Origin: Butyrivibrio sp. | GTDB taxonomy: Bacteria; Bacillota_A; Clostridia; Lachnospirales; Lachnospiraceae | Assembly (NCBI GenBank): GCA_017996845.1 | Contig: JAGOGF010000058.1 | Coordinates: forward strand, 1 to 14,304 | Length of the DNA stretch: 14,304 bases | Direction of reading: 5' to 3' | Shown: positions 1-7,543 of the stretch, one piece after another | How positions within the stretch are numbered: the stretch's first letter is position 1 | Layout: each line of letters opens with the position of its first letter | Notes under the pieces: generated by a model | Told to the model about the DNA's origin: nothing | What the model saw: only the letters and a program-made list of their open reading frames with translations | Database searches by the model: none | Translations under genes and position numbers: made by a program

Positions 1-318
1 ATTATTTTCCTTCTTGATATTCAGATCCGAATTACACAGGTATACTGTATATCCTTTTCGAAATGCATAATCCTCAACCCCTCTTACGATCTGTGGAAAA
101 AAGGGATTCTCCACATCCGGAATGATCAGCCCGATCACCTTCGTCTCTGAAAGTGAGATACTGCGCGCCATACTGTTCGGAACATACCCGACTTCATCCA
201 TGATCTGCTGAATATGCTTTCTGGTTTCCTCTGACATCCCGTATGGTTTCTGATTGATCACCCTTGATACAGTTCCCTTTGAAACCCCCGCCATCCTTGC
301 TATGTCACTGATATTCAT
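1..318 (-). CDS. LacI-family transcriptional repressor, N-terminal part (gene runs off the left edge)
   Basis: The first 106 residues are visible. They start MNISDIARMAGVSKGTVSRV, the classic LacI-family DNA-binding headpiece: helix-turn-helix at about residues 3-23, then the hinge-type segment with VGYVPNSMARS, then the start of the periplasmic-binding-protein-like effector domain (KVIGLIIPDVENPFF). Family members bind a palindromic operator and usually respond to a sugar or nucleoside; the effector-binding residues are beyond the edge, so the ligand cannot be named. The ATG at 316-318 is chosen because an AGGGGG ribosome site lies a few bases upstream and the headpiece starts immediately. 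The gene has its own promoter and two operator-like palindromes in its leader. Genes it might control lie off the left side. Confidence 0.93.
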   Translation of the reverse strand, partial: MNISDIARMAGVSKGTVSRVINQKPYGMSEETRKHIQQIMDEVGYVPNSMARSISLSETKVIGLIIPDVENPFFPQIVRGVEDYAFRKGYTVYLCNSDLNIKKENN

Positions 319-336
319 TTTGCCCCCTGCTTAGCC

Positions 337-361
337 TAAACCGGTTTACTAAACCGGTTTA
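337..361. promoter_or_regulatory. Tandem LacI-type operator palindromes
   Basis: The perfect 12-base palindrome TAAACCGGTTTA occurs twice, at 337-348 and 350-361, with one base between copies (13-base period). A central CG and A/T-rich flanks are typical of LacI/GalR-family operators. The pair lies between the -10 box and the start codon of the LacI-family gene, where a bound repressor would block transcription, so autoregulation is the natural reading. Binding itself is inferred. Confidence 0.75.
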
Positions 362-369
362 CTTTTTTC

Positions 370-398
370 AGTATACCTGTCTCATATTTTACTGTCAA
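370..398 (-). promoter_or_regulatory. Promoter of the LacI-family gene
   Basis: On the minus strand TTGACA (393-398) is separated by 17 bases from TATACT (370-375). This gives a consensus -35 box and a -10 box one base off consensus. The predicted start of transcription falls at the edge of the operator pair at 337-361. Confidence 0.8.
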
Positions 399-413
399 TT
401 GGTAATTCCTGAC

Positions 414-467
414 AAAAAAAGACAGAAGTTTTTGTTTCGGTTTTTGAACCGTCCCATTTCTCCTGTC
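414..467 (-). terminator. Probable rho-independent terminator after the HD-domain gene
   Basis: Read on the minus strand, GACAGGAG (460-467) pairs with CTTCTGTC (421-428), allowing one G-U pair. The loop contains a smaller hairpin, CGGTT/AACCG (438-451), and seven T residues follow at once (414-420). It lies between the HD-domain gene and the promoter of the LacI-family gene, where the upstream unit should end. The outer stem is long-range, so this is a moderate call. Confidence 0.5.
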
Positions 468-508
468 TCTCATTCTTATGTCTTTTATGCTTTTCAGATT
501 CTGATCCG

Positions 509-1186
509 TTACTCCAGAATTTCGTCTATTATATTGCTTCCGGCTGCATATGACTGCTTTACCTCCGAAAGCATACTGTTATAAAAAGAGACTGCCGCCT
601 GCTGCCGTTGTGCTGCTATTTCTGTGCCTCTCACGGTATAGAATTTCGTATACATCTTCTCCAGCTTATATTTATATTCCTGAAAAAAAGACGGTTCGGT
701 GTCACTTGTTCCATCCCGCACACTGCCATTTTCATCGAGTGTATATAAAGGCTCTGCAACCTGTCCCTTATAAAAAATAGTCCTTGCGATTCCGATTGTT
801 CCCGTAACATCAATCTTATCCGCATCAAAAAGGATCTGCGCTTCAATACTTTCCGGTGCACTGTTTGTTCTGAATCTGTGCGCTGCAATACAGGAAGCAA
901 CACGATCAGCAAAATCCACTGAATAACCATGTGCTGTCAGGAAGCATCGCGCCTTTTCCGCACCCACCTCTGCATGATCCAGCCGCGAATCCGCAAACTG
1001 CTCCTGTCTGCCGATATCATGCAGCAGGCAGGATGCAATCAGCACGTCTTTGTCCACCGTCTTTTCATTTTGTGCGATATCCAGTGCCACATAAAGAACA
1101 CGGTATATATGCTCTTTGTCATGCGCGCTGTCTGTCATGCAGGAAAGCATATATTCTTCCAGCATTTCATATTCTGATCTTTTCAA
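509..1186 (-). CDS. HD-domain phosphohydrolase (YpgQ/YedJ-like)
   Basis: This 225-residue protein carries the metal-binding pattern of the HD superfamily: AHDKEHIYRV with His22 and His26, LLHDIGR with the His56-Asp57 doublet, a conserved His103 (AAHRF) and DADKID with Asp121. The length and the HDxxHI...HDIGR...DADKxD layout match small HD hydrolases such as B. subtilis YpgQ, for which nucleotide pyrophosphohydrolase activity is known. The substrate here is not fixed by sequence. The start is TTG at 1184-1186, chosen because AGGAGG sits nine bases upstream; the next in-frame ATG (codon 8) has no comparable site. It follows the alpha/beta hydrolase gene by only 30 bases and is probably co-transcribed with it. 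Confidence 0.88.
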   Translation of the reverse strand: MKRSEYEMLEEYMLSCMTDSAHDKEHIYRVLYVALDIAQNEKTVDKDVLIASCLLHDIGRQEQFADSRLDHAEVGAEKARCFLTAHGYSVDFADRVASCIAAHRFRTNSAPESIEAQILFDADKIDVTGTIGIARTIFYKGQVAEPLYTLDENGSVRDGTSDTEPSFFQEYKYKLEKMYTKFYTVRGTEIAAQRQQAAVSFYNSMLSEVKQSYAAGSNIIDEILE

Positions 1187-1216
1187 AACCGTCTTCCTCC
1201 TGTATCTGTTTTCTTT

Positions 1217-2200
1217 TTATTCCGCATATCCTTCTTTTTTCAAAAAGGAAATTCCCTCTGTCTGAATCCGTTCCATTGCATTTGCACTTGGCATGTGTGC
1301 ACTGTTTTCAACCAGACTGAAAAAAAGTTTATCCGTATGCTCCTCCGTCATCAGCCTTTCTACTGCCTTTGTCGGTGTAACAATATCCCGGTCTCCCTGC
1401 ATGATCAGATACGGGACTTGCACCTGCCGCAGTTCCTGACTGAGATCTATCTCCATCATTTCATTCAGCAGACTCTGATTGTGCAGATATCCGTTCAAAA
1501 CAATTGCCTTTACATCTTTGAGGGAATAATCCGGACTGGCCAGCAAACCGCCGATCACTTTTCCGATCGGAAGATTACTGCCTTTTCTGACCTGATAGCC
1601 TTCGGTATATTTACGGATCCACCCTGCCGCCTGTTTCAGATCTGCCGCCGTATGCTCCTCTTTGCCAAACATATTTTCTATCTGCATCCGTACACGCGCA
1701 CTGACATCTGCCTGCTTCAAAACATCATATACATCATCATTAAAAGTCAGTTTTTTCAGAACCTGTCCATATACCAGTACCCGGTTCAAAAGTTCCGGTA
1801 CACGGATCGCTGTCTTTGCAGCAAGAACAGACCCCCAGGAAACGCCGAATAAATTGACCGGATTGTCTGGAAACTCTTTTTTGACTGCCCGGATCAGATC
1901 AACCGTCATATCCACGAACTGTTCTACTGTAAAACTGTCATCTATGTTATGATTATTGATTCCGCATCCGAGCTGATCCCAGCAAACCAGGATGCACTGC
2001 TTTGTAAACTGCGGAAACATTCCGCGGGATCCGGCTGAAAAAGGAATCGGTGTGCCCGGTCCGCCATGCAGAAAAATCAAAATAGGATTTTTCTCTGATT
2101 TACCATCCAGCAAAACTTTCTGCTCATAGCCGCCCAGCCGATAGGTTGACAGTCTCGATACCTGATTACCTGCAATAATCGCTTTTCTTTTTCTGTCCAT
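1217..2200 (-). CDS. Alpha/beta-hydrolase, prolyl-aminopeptidase-like (peptidase family S33)
   Basis: An alpha/beta-hydrolase of 327 residues from the chosen start. It has the HGGPG oxyanion-hole motif typical of proline iminopeptidases (residues 45-49), the nucleophile elbow GVSWGS (catalytic Ser122), the acid in QGDRDIVTP (Asp272) and the catalytic His302 in NSAHMPS. Family S33 enzymes release N-terminal proline from peptides, although many HGGPG proteins act on other amides or esters, so the substrate is open. There is no signal peptide, so it is cytoplasmic. The ATG at 2198-2200 is preferred because an AGAGGA site lies upstream. A GTG at 2246-2248 would add 16 residues but has no ribosome site and lies very close to the likely transcription start. 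It is first gene of a unit with the HD-domain gene. Confidence 0.88.
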   Translation of the reverse strand: MDRKRKAIIAGNQVSRLSTYRLGGYEQKVLLDGKSEKNPILIFLHGGPGTPIPFSAGSRGMFPQFTKQCILVCWDQLGCGINNHNIDDSFTVEQFVDMTVDLIRAVKKEFPDNPVNLFGVSWGSVLAAKTAIRVPELLNRVLVYGQVLKKLTFNDDVYDVLKQADVSARVRMQIENMFGKEEHTAADLKQAAGWIRKYTEGYQVRKGSNLPIGKVIGGLLASPDYSLKDVKAIVLNGYLHNQSLLNEMMEIDLSQELRQVQVPYLIMQGDRDIVTPTKAVERLMTEEHTDKLFFSLVENSAHMPSANAMERIQTEGISFLKKEGYAE

Positions 2201-2264
2201 CTTTTTGCCATTCCTCTTTTCAATCGCAATCCATTTTGCAATGCACACTTCTGTTCAACTATTC

Positions 2265-2270
2265 AGTATA
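2265..2270 (-). promoter_or_regulatory. Possible -10 box for the hydrolase/HD-domain unit
   Basis: TATACT on the minus strand, preceded by a TG as in extended -10 promoters. No good -35 box is seen at 17 bases. The predicted start near 2258 would leave a leader of about 58 bases before the ATG at 2200. Confidence 0.4.
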
Positions 2271-2304
2271 TCACAAAAAAACAGAGCTGAAATTTTGCAT
2301 TATA

Positions 2305-2340
2305 AAATCCACGTGCCCTTGTAGCCTGACACGTGGATTT
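2305..2340 (-). terminator. Terminator hairpin after ridA
   Basis: AAATCCACGTG (2305-2315) and CACGTGGATTT (2330-2340) form a perfect 11-base stem with a 14-base loop. On the minus strand the stem ends in a short T-rich run (TTTTATAAT). It lies 44 bases past the ridA stop codon and closes the lyase-permease-ridA operon. Confidence 0.7.
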
Positions 2341-2383
2341 CCATTAATCCGTATACTTCCGAATTGCATTTCTATATTATCTG

Positions 2384-2752
2384 TTATAATTCGGCTACCG
2401 CTTCTATTTCGCACAATACATTTTTGGGCAATGTCTTTACTGCCACACAGCTTCTTGCCGGTCTGGAAACAAAATATTCCGCATATATTTCATTAAATGC
2501 TGCAAAATCTCCCATATCAGCCAGAAAACAGGTTGTTTTGATTACCTTTTCATAATCGCTTCCGGCTGCCTTCAAAATTGCACCGATATTTCTGCAGCTC
2601 ATCTGTGCCTGTGCCGCAATCCCTTCAGGAATAGATCCGTCAACCGGATTAACAGGTATCTGACCGGAAGTATATACCACTTTGTTAACCACAATTGCCT
2701 GAGAATATGGTCCTATGGCTCCGGGTGCCTTTTCTGTTTCAATTATTTTCAT
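2384..2752 (-). CDS. ridA: RidA-family enamine/imine deaminase
   Basis: A complete 122-residue RidA (YjgF/YER057c/UK114) protein. It shows the family marks: GAIGPYSQAI near residue 11, YTSGQIPVNP at 27-36, the FLADMGDFAAFNEIY stretch, SRPARSCVAV with the substrate-carboxylate-binding arginine (Arg100), and the C-terminal CEIEAVA with the conserved glutamate. RidA trimers hydrolyse reactive 2-aminoacrylate and related enamines to 2-oxo acids and ammonia, protecting PLP enzymes. AGGAGG lies eight bases before the ATG. It is third in an operon behind a PLP C-S lyase and a permease. Since beta-elimination by the lyase yields 2-aminoacrylate, RidA fits as the clean-up step of the same pathway; that link is inferred from context. 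Confidence 0.95.
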   Translation of the reverse strand: MKIIETEKAPGAIGPYSQAIVVNKVVYTSGQIPVNPVDGSIPEGIAAQAQMSCRNIGAILKAAGSDYEKVIKTTCFLADMGDFAAFNEIYAEYFVSRPARSCVAVKTLPKNVLCEIEAVAEL

Positions 2753-2788
2753 GAATCAATCCTCCTGTTTTCATAAATAATTTTTTAC

Positions 2789-4153
2789 TTAATTACCTTC
2801 AACCGCTTCCATTTCTGCTGCATGTTTTGCCTCCAGCAGCTTATCGACATCGACTGCTTTCGTCCGGATCCGGATAAATGCGATCAATACGCATACAGCC
2901 AGTGCTGCAACATCTGCAATCATCTGTGCCCTGGTCAGTGAAATGAAAAGATTATATGCAACAAACGCATTCACTGCTACAGCAAGAGACATTACCAGAT
3001 AGAAACAGGGAAGCGGCATATGGAAAATACTCTTCTTCCACTGCTCCGGATACTTTTTGGGAAGTGTAAAACAAACCAGATTTCCGTATATACCAAGCAG
3101 CATGGTCGGTGCCTGAACCAGACTGACAATCGAATCGAAATTAATATTTAATATAATCGGTATAATCGCAATTACATAAAATGTCAGCTGTGTAACGATC
3201 GGATAGCCGCCTTTTGTCTTTTTGGTAAAAAACTTTGGGAGCCATCCGTCTTCAGCAACCTGCTGAATCGGATAACGCAGTGCTGCTATGGCGCCAAGAA
3301 GTGATGTTGTCAAAGCAAAAATCGCACCACCGATAATAAACGCATAGAAAAGATAACTTGGGAAAACCACTTTTGCAACTACTGTCAGATTCTGATTGGC
3401 GACCTGATCATATGGCAGGACACCGGAAGCAACTGCTCCGACAAGTGCATACAGAATACCAAGCGCCAATGTATCTGCCAGAATCGCTCTCGGAATCGTT
3501 TTGGTGGGATTTCTGGTAACTGCCGTTAATGCAATGCCTCCCGTTGTTCCCTGACAGGTATAGGACATCAGTGCACTGGCACTGATAAATCCTGCCAGTC
3601 CGTTCTGGAAGAAGTCTGATCCGAAATAGCCGGACTGCATTTTGGGGAGACCGAAAATAATAAATGCAATAATGGAAATAACCAAAATACCTGTCATTAC
3701 ATTCTGGATCATAGCCAGAAACTTTGACCCGCGAATCGTCGCAAGAAAGAATATTGTAATGATTCCGATCGAAATAACTTTACTGAACGGTTCTGCCTTT
3801 GGATATAATGCTGCAATGTACGCAGCTGACCCGGTTGCATAAACAGCCAGTGAGGTACTGATGACCAGCAGAAAAATTGCATTAATCCCAACCATGATCG
3901 GCGGATACAGCATCGTACTCTGTCCATAGGTTCCTCCCTTTAAAGGAAACATGGATACCATCAGAATCTGTGAAAAATATGCAAAAAACATCATTACGCA
4001 TGCAGCAATCAAAGATACTGACACCGATTTTCCGGTATAAGCAATCCCGAATCCCAATAATACAAAAATACCGGAACCGATTGCACTTCCAAAACCCATT
4101 GAAAAAATGTCTTTAAAATCCAGTAACTTTTTTTCCCCACTGCTCTCCGCCAT
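2789..4153 (-). CDS. APC-superfamily amino-acid permease
   Basis: A 454-residue integral membrane protein with about 12 hydrophobic segments. The first membrane segment contains GSAIGSGIF (about residues 22-30), the unwound substrate-binding glycine motif of the amino acid-polyamine-organocation superfamily. Proteins of this type bring an amino acid in by proton symport or exchange; the substrate cannot be read from sequence. The ATG at 4151-4153 is chosen because AGGAGG lies seven bases upstream. The in-frame TTG at 4171 would put that ribosome site inside the coding region and so is rejected. The gene starts 11 bases after the lyase stop and is followed 36 bases later by ridA. The likely job is uptake of the lyase's substrate. 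Confidence 0.92.
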   Translation of the reverse strand: MAESSGEKKLLDFKDIFSMGFGSAIGSGIFVLLGFGIAYTGKSVSVSLIAACVMMFFAYFSQILMVSMFPLKGGTYGQSTMLYPPIMVGINAIFLLVISTSLAVYATGSAAYIAALYPKAEPFSKVISIGIITIFFLATIRGSKFLAMIQNVMTGILVISIIAFIIFGLPKMQSGYFGSDFFQNGLAGFISASALMSYTCQGTTGGIALTAVTRNPTKTIPRAILADTLALGILYALVGAVASGVLPYDQVANQNLTVVAKVVFPSYLFYAFIIGGAIFALTTSLLGAIAALRYPIQQVAEDGWLPKFFTKKTKGGYPIVTQLTFYVIAIIPIILNINFDSIVSLVQAPTMLLGIYGNLVCFTLPKKYPEQWKKSIFHMPLPCFYLVMSLAVAVNAFVAYNLFISLTRAQMIADVAALAVCVLIAFIRIRTKAVDVDKLLEAKHAAEMEAVEGN

Positions 4154-4164
4154 TTTTTGCCTCC

Positions 4165-5364
4165 TCAGCAATTTTCAAATTCCTTTGCGATACGTTCAAA
4201 CGCTTCTGCAACCTTTGCTCTGGGTGTGGGCAGGCATACACGCTGGAATCCGATCCCGTTTTCCGGATCAAAGCCTTTCCCGTCTTCAAGCAGAACATTT
4301 GCATCTACATATATCTTTTTATGTATTTCCGCATCACTTAGCCCGTATCCGTTAAAATCCAGCCACATAATGTAGGTACCTTCCGGTCTGTATGCCCGGA
4401 CCATCGGCATTCTCTTTTTCAAAAAATCCAGCACAAAATCAATATTGGCATCCAGATATTCATTTACCTGATCCAGCCATTCCTGCCCTTCGTTATAAGC
4501 TGCAACAGTTGCTGCCATCGTGAAAGGATTGGGACAGACAAATCCTGCACCTGCATATTTCGTACGTAGTTCCTCATCCTGAATCACGATATTCGCCGCC
4601 TGCAGTCCCGCCAGATTAAAGGTCTTATTCAGTGCCGTACAGGTAATGATTCCTTCCGGCCCCGCAATTGTCGCAATCGGATGGAATGTACTTTCTTTGC
4701 GGATCAGATCCCCGTGTATCTCGTCTGCAATGATGACAACCTTATTTCTACGGCATATATCAGCCATTTTCAGCAGTTCTTCATCTGTCCAGATCCTTCC
4801 GGTCGGATTGTGCGGGTTGCACAGCAGAAATGCTTTGGTCTTTGGATCTGAAATTTTCTTCTCAAAATCATCATAATCCAGAACATAATGTCCGGTTTCC
4901 GCTTCGTGAAGTGGCGAATTGACCACTACATCCCCTGCAGCCTCGATGGTTGAATTGAACGGTGTATAGATCGGCCTGTTGATCACCACCTGATCCCCCG
5001 GAGTTGTAACTGCCCGAAGCGCTGTCTTGATTCCTTCCAGCGTTCCGGCTGCATAGAATATTTCACTTCCTTTGATTTTCCATTGATAATGCCTGTCAAA
5101 CCATCCTGTAATCGCATCAAAATAAGTGTTCCCATAACCCTGTGCAAGTGCCATGGTATAACCGTAAATATTGTGTTCTGCCACCTTCCGGATGGCTTCC
5201 TGAATGGGTTTTGCACACCGAAAATCCATATCGGCAGTGTACAGCGGGATCGTATCCCTGTCATAACGCTCCGTTATTCCGAACTGCTTCAGAAAATCCG
5301 GATAATCCCACTTAATGCTGTATGTTTCCCGGCGATCAATGATTTCGTCCAAATCGTATTGCAT
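4165..5364 (-). CDS. MalY/PatB-type PLP-dependent aminotransferase / cystathionine beta-lyase (C-S lyase)
   Basis: A full-length 399-residue fold-type I PLP enzyme. Visible features: YGYT (67-70) and RPIYTPF (130-136) lining the active site, NPHNPTG (183-189) with the cofactor-ring asparagine, ADEIHGDL with the pyridine-nitrogen aspartate (Asp214), the Schiff-base lysine Lys247 in TALNKTFNLAG, and FQRVCLPTPR with the substrate-carboxylate arginine (Arg375). DEIHxDL, and the start DEIIDRRETYSIKWDY, are typical of the MalY/PatB branch. That branch mostly cleaves cystathionine, cysteine or cysteine conjugates to pyruvate, ammonia and a thiol; some members act mainly as transaminases. The ATG has AAAGGAG upstream. 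It is first gene of the operon with the permease and ridA and is divergent from a PAS-HTH regulator. Confidence 0.92.
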   Translation of the reverse strand: MQYDLDEIIDRRETYSIKWDYPDFLKQFGITERYDRDTIPLYTADMDFRCAKPIQEAIRKVAEHNIYGYTMALAQGYGNTYFDAITGWFDRHYQWKIKGSEIFYAAGTLEGIKTALRAVTTPGDQVVINRPIYTPFNSTIEAAGDVVVNSPLHEAETGHYVLDYDDFEKKISDPKTKAFLLCNPHNPTGRIWTDEELLKMADICRRNKVVIIADEIHGDLIRKESTFHPIATIAGPEGIITCTALNKTFNLAGLQAANIVIQDEELRTKYAGAGFVCPNPFTMAATVAAYNEGQEWLDQVNEYLDANIDFVLDFLKKRMPMVRAYRPEGTYIMWLDFNGYGLSDAEIHKKIYVDANVLLEDGKGFDPENGIGFQRVCLPTPRAKVAEAFERIAKEFENC

Positions 5365-5383
5365 TTACCTTCTCCTTTCGATT

Positions 5384-5406
5384 CTGAGAGATTAAAATAT
5401 TCTCTC
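5384..5406. repeat. Inverted repeat in the leader of the lyase operon
   Basis: GAGAGA (5386-5391) and TCTCTC (5401-5406) flank a nine-base A/T spacer. It falls in the untranslated leader, between the predicted promoter and the ribosome site of the lyase gene. It could be an operator half-site pair or a weak RNA hairpin; nothing in the sequence decides. Confidence 0.35.
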
Positions 5407-5418
5407 TGTGATTTATTT

Positions 5419-5579
5419 TTTATCATATTTGTATGAATTATATAAATAAATTATCACCTTGTAAATACTTTTATCATACTTAAATTGTACCAAAAATAAT
5501 ACGTCTTTTTATGCAATTTTCAGCCTTGCAAAATATTCCATATTTCGATATGTTTATAAATATGATAATTTTTTTATCA
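5419..5579. promoter_or_regulatory. Repeated TTTATCATAYTT motifs: candidate regulator sites
   Basis: TTTATCATATTT (5419-5430) and TTTATCATACTT (5470-5481) are direct copies 51 bases apart. A third, 11 of 12 bases matching, lies inverted at 5558-5569. The inverted one is also half of TGATAA-N5-TTATCA (5563-5579), just upstream of the regulator's -35 box. Copies bracket the lyase promoter and precede the regulator promoter, as expected for a shared regulator. The region is very A/T rich, so chance similarity is possible. Confidence 0.45.
5437..5465 (-). promoter_or_regulatory. Promoter of the lyase-permease-ridA operon
   Basis: On the minus strand TTTACA (5460-5465, five of six consensus bases) is 17 bases from a perfect TATAAT (5437-5442). 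The predicted leader before the lyase ATG is about 65 bases. Confidence 0.72.
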
Positions 5580-5584
5580 CAATG

Positions 5585-5613
5585 TGGAAATTATCCGATA
5601 AATCAACTATAAT
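5585..5613 (+). promoter_or_regulatory. Promoter of the PAS-HTH regulator
   Basis: TATAAT at 5608-5613 with TGGAAA (5585-5590) 17 bases upstream, about 34 bases before the TTG start of the regulator. The -35 box is weak, which suits an autoregulated regulator gene. Confidence 0.6.
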
Positions 5614-5646
5614 ATTTATGTTAATCAGGAAAGCAGGGGATTTATT

Positions 5647-6291
5647 TTGAAAGATCAGGATGTTTTGCAGCTCTACGTTTCTCTCGTTCCCTTTCTGGGC
5701 GAGATTCTTGGCCCAGGATGTGAAGTGGTAATACACGATATTACAGACCCGGATCACTCCCTTATTGCAATCTGTAATGGTCTGTCCGGCAGAAAGCCCG
5801 GTGATCCGATGACGGATCTGGCACGTACACTTGCTGGCCGCTCTGCCTATGCAGATGCCGGTTATCTGACGAATTACTCCGGCCGCACACAAAACGGAGA
5901 TTTTCTCTCCTCCACTTATTACATTAAAAATGATGATCGTTTGATTGGTCTGTTATGTATTAACAAAGATATGTCATCCGTTCAGGACCTGAACAATACC
6001 CTGCACCATTTATTGGAACGGTTCAATTTGACGGCTCCGCAGGAAAGCGAATATACAGAAACGCTGGATAATCCTGTCGCCAGTATGATGCATTCCCGTA
6101 TTTCTGACATCATTGCACAAAGTGGTGTTCCTCCTATGCGGATGAGCCTTGCAGAGAAAATACAGACAGTACACCGTTTAAAAGAGGACGGTGTGCTGAT
6201 GATGCGCGGCGCAGTAACTGATGTTGCAGAGCAGCTTTCAGTTTCCATTCCCACAGTTTACCGTTATCTGAACAAATCCCCGGAAGAATAA
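5647..6291 (+). CDS. YheO-like PAS / HTH transcriptional regulator (DauR-like)
   Basis: A 214-residue regulator. The N-terminal part (about 8-115) matches the YheO-type PAS domain: LGPGCEVVIHDITDPDHSL and GRKPGDPMTDLA near residue 49 are signatures of this group, which also includes DauR, the repressor of D-arginine catabolism. The C-terminus (about 165-212) holds a helix-turn-helix ending VAEQLSVSIPTVYRYLNK. The start is TTG at 5647-5649, supported by AGGGGA six bases upstream; no better ATG exists nearby. It is the only plus-strand gene and is divergent from the lyase operon, so it is probably that operon's regulator and its own. The PAS ligand is unknown; an amino acid handled by the operon is the simplest guess. 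Confidence 0.9.
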   Translation: MKDQDVLQLYVSLVPFLGEILGPGCEVVIHDITDPDHSLIAICNGLSGRKPGDPMTDLARTLAGRSAYADAGYLTNYSGRTQNGDFLSSTYYIKNDDRLIGLLCINKDMSSVQDLNNTLHHLLERFNLTAPQESEYTETLDNPVASMMHSRISDIIAQSGVPPMRMSLAEKIQTVHRLKEDGVLMMRGAVTDVAEQLSVSIPTVYRYLNKSPEE

Positions 6292-6302
6292 ACCACTTTG
6301 CC

Positions 6303-6358
6303 GTGCGCCGCCGGGCGCACTAAAAATAAAGGAGCTGCCTTTTCGGCAGCTCCTTTTT
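6303..6358. terminator. Two hairpins between convergent genes, the second a strong terminator
   Basis: GTGCGCC/GGCGCAC (6303-6320, four-base loop) is followed by GGAGCTGCC/GGCAGCTCC (6331-6353, five-base loop), whose stem extends by AAA/TTT pairs and ends in TTTTT. The second hairpin is a clear rho-independent terminator for the plus-strand regulator. The A-rich run before it (6321-6330) gives T's on the other strand, so it may also stop transcription from the dehydrogenase gene, which ends at 6398. Confidence 0.85.
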
Positions 6359-6397
6359 GAGTCTGGATATTATTCTATTGATACTGTCAAAACAGGA

Positions 6398-7543
6398 TTA
6401 CATCAGCTGACGGAACATCTGAATTACCTGCTCCTGATCTGCTTCCCGCGGATTGCCCGGATAGCATGCATCATGCAGTGCATCGGTTGCAAGAGATGCC
6501 AGATCCTCTTCTTTGATCCGCTCATTCTTAGCCGGAATACCTACATCCTCCGAAAGTTTTCTGACCGCTGCAATGGCTGCATCACGGTACTGCCTGCTGC
6601 TCATATTGTCTACATTTTCAACACCAAAAGCTTTTGCGATCTCCTTATACTTTTCTCCGGTATATTCTTTGTTGAATTCCATTGAAATCGGCAACAGCTG
6701 CGCACATGCCATGCCGTGCGGCGTATCATAGTAGGCACTGAGCGTGTGAGCCATAGAATGGTCGATACCAAGACCGACATTTGAGAATCCCATACCTGCA
6801 ATATACTGTGCAAGTGCCATTTTCTCACGACCCTCTTCTGTACCTTCTACTGCTCCGCGCAGATTCTGTGCAATCAGGCGGATTGCTTCGATATGGAACA
6901 TGTCTGTCATTTCCCATGCAGCACGCGTCGTATAGCCTTCAATGGCGTGAGTCAGCGCATCCATTCCCGTACTGGCTGTTAATCCTTTTGGCATGGATGC
7001 CATCATATCAGGGTCAACAACTGCCACAACCGGCATGTCATGCGGATCAACACAGACAAATTTTCTCTTCTTCTCAACATCGGTAATGACATAGTTAATG
7101 GTAACTTCTGCAGCTGTACCTGCGGTTGTCGGAACTGCAATAATCGGTATGCACGGATTCTTGGTCGGTGCAACACCTTCCAGACTTCTGACATCCTCAA
7201 ATTCCGGGTTTGCAATGATGATACCGATTGCCTTTGCCGTGTCCATAGACGATCCGCCGCCGATGGCAATGATATAATCCGCTCCCGAAGCCCGAAATGC
7301 ACGGACACCGTTCTGAACATTTGCAATTGTCGGATTGGGTTTAATATCAGAATAGATATCATAAGTCATCCCTTCCTGATCCAGGAGTCCTGTGACTTTT
7401 GCTGTTACACCAAACCGGATCAGATCCGGATCGGATGCAACAAACGCCTTGTGAAATCCTCTGCTTTTTGCTTCCCCTACGATCTCTGTAATTGCTCCCT
7501 TGCCGTGATAGGATGTTCCGTTTAATGAAATTTTGTTTGCCAT
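6398..7543 (-). CDS. fucO: Lactaldehyde reductase / 1,2-propanediol oxidoreductase, iron-containing alcohol dehydrogenase family
   Basis: A 381-residue group III alcohol dehydrogenase that is FucO-like along its whole length, including NPEFEDVRSLEG, PTTAGTAAEVTINYVITD and AGMGFSNVGLGIDHSMAH. The NAD-binding GGGSSMD lies at about residues 95-101. The iron ligands of the family are all present: Asp195 and His199 in GMDALTHAIEG, His262, and His276 in TPHG. FucO reduces L-lactaldehyde, from fucose or rhamnose breakdown, to 1,2-propanediol with NADH. No fucose or rhamnose genes are in the window, so other short aldehydes are possible. The ATG at 7541-7543 has GGAGGG four bases upstream; an in-frame upstream ATG would add 33 residues unlike the family. 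Confidence 0.92.
   Translation of the reverse strand: MANKISLNGTSYHGKGAITEIVGEAKSRGFHKAFVASDPDLIRFGVTAKVTGLLDQEGMTYDIYSDIKPNPTIANVQNGVRAFRASGADYIIAIGGGSSMDTAKAIGIIIANPEFEDVRSLEGVAPTKNPCIPIIAVPTTAGTAAEVTINYVITDVEKKRKFVCVDPHDMPVVAVVDPDMMASMPKGLTASTGMDALTHAIEGYTTRAAWEMTDMFHIEAIRLIAQNLRGAVEGTEEGREKMALAQYIAGMGFSNVGLGIDHSMAHTLSAYYDTPHGMACAQLLPISMEFNKEYTGEKYKEIAKAFGVENVDNMSSRQYRDAAIAAVRKLSEDVGIPAKNERIKEEDLASLATDALHDACYPGNPREADQEQVIQMFRQLM

Noticed and set aside
1295..1852. A 185-codon plus-strand frame opposite the alpha/beta-hydrolase gene
   Set aside because: It lies wholly antisense to a gene with complete catalytic motifs, and its translation shows no recognisable domain. The long frame opposite a bacterial gene is a codon-use artefact.
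5365..5646. Riboswitch or T-box leader before the lyase operon
   Set aside because: The predicted leader is only about 65 bases and lacks any T-box or known aptamer signature; DNA-binding sites explain the repeats better.
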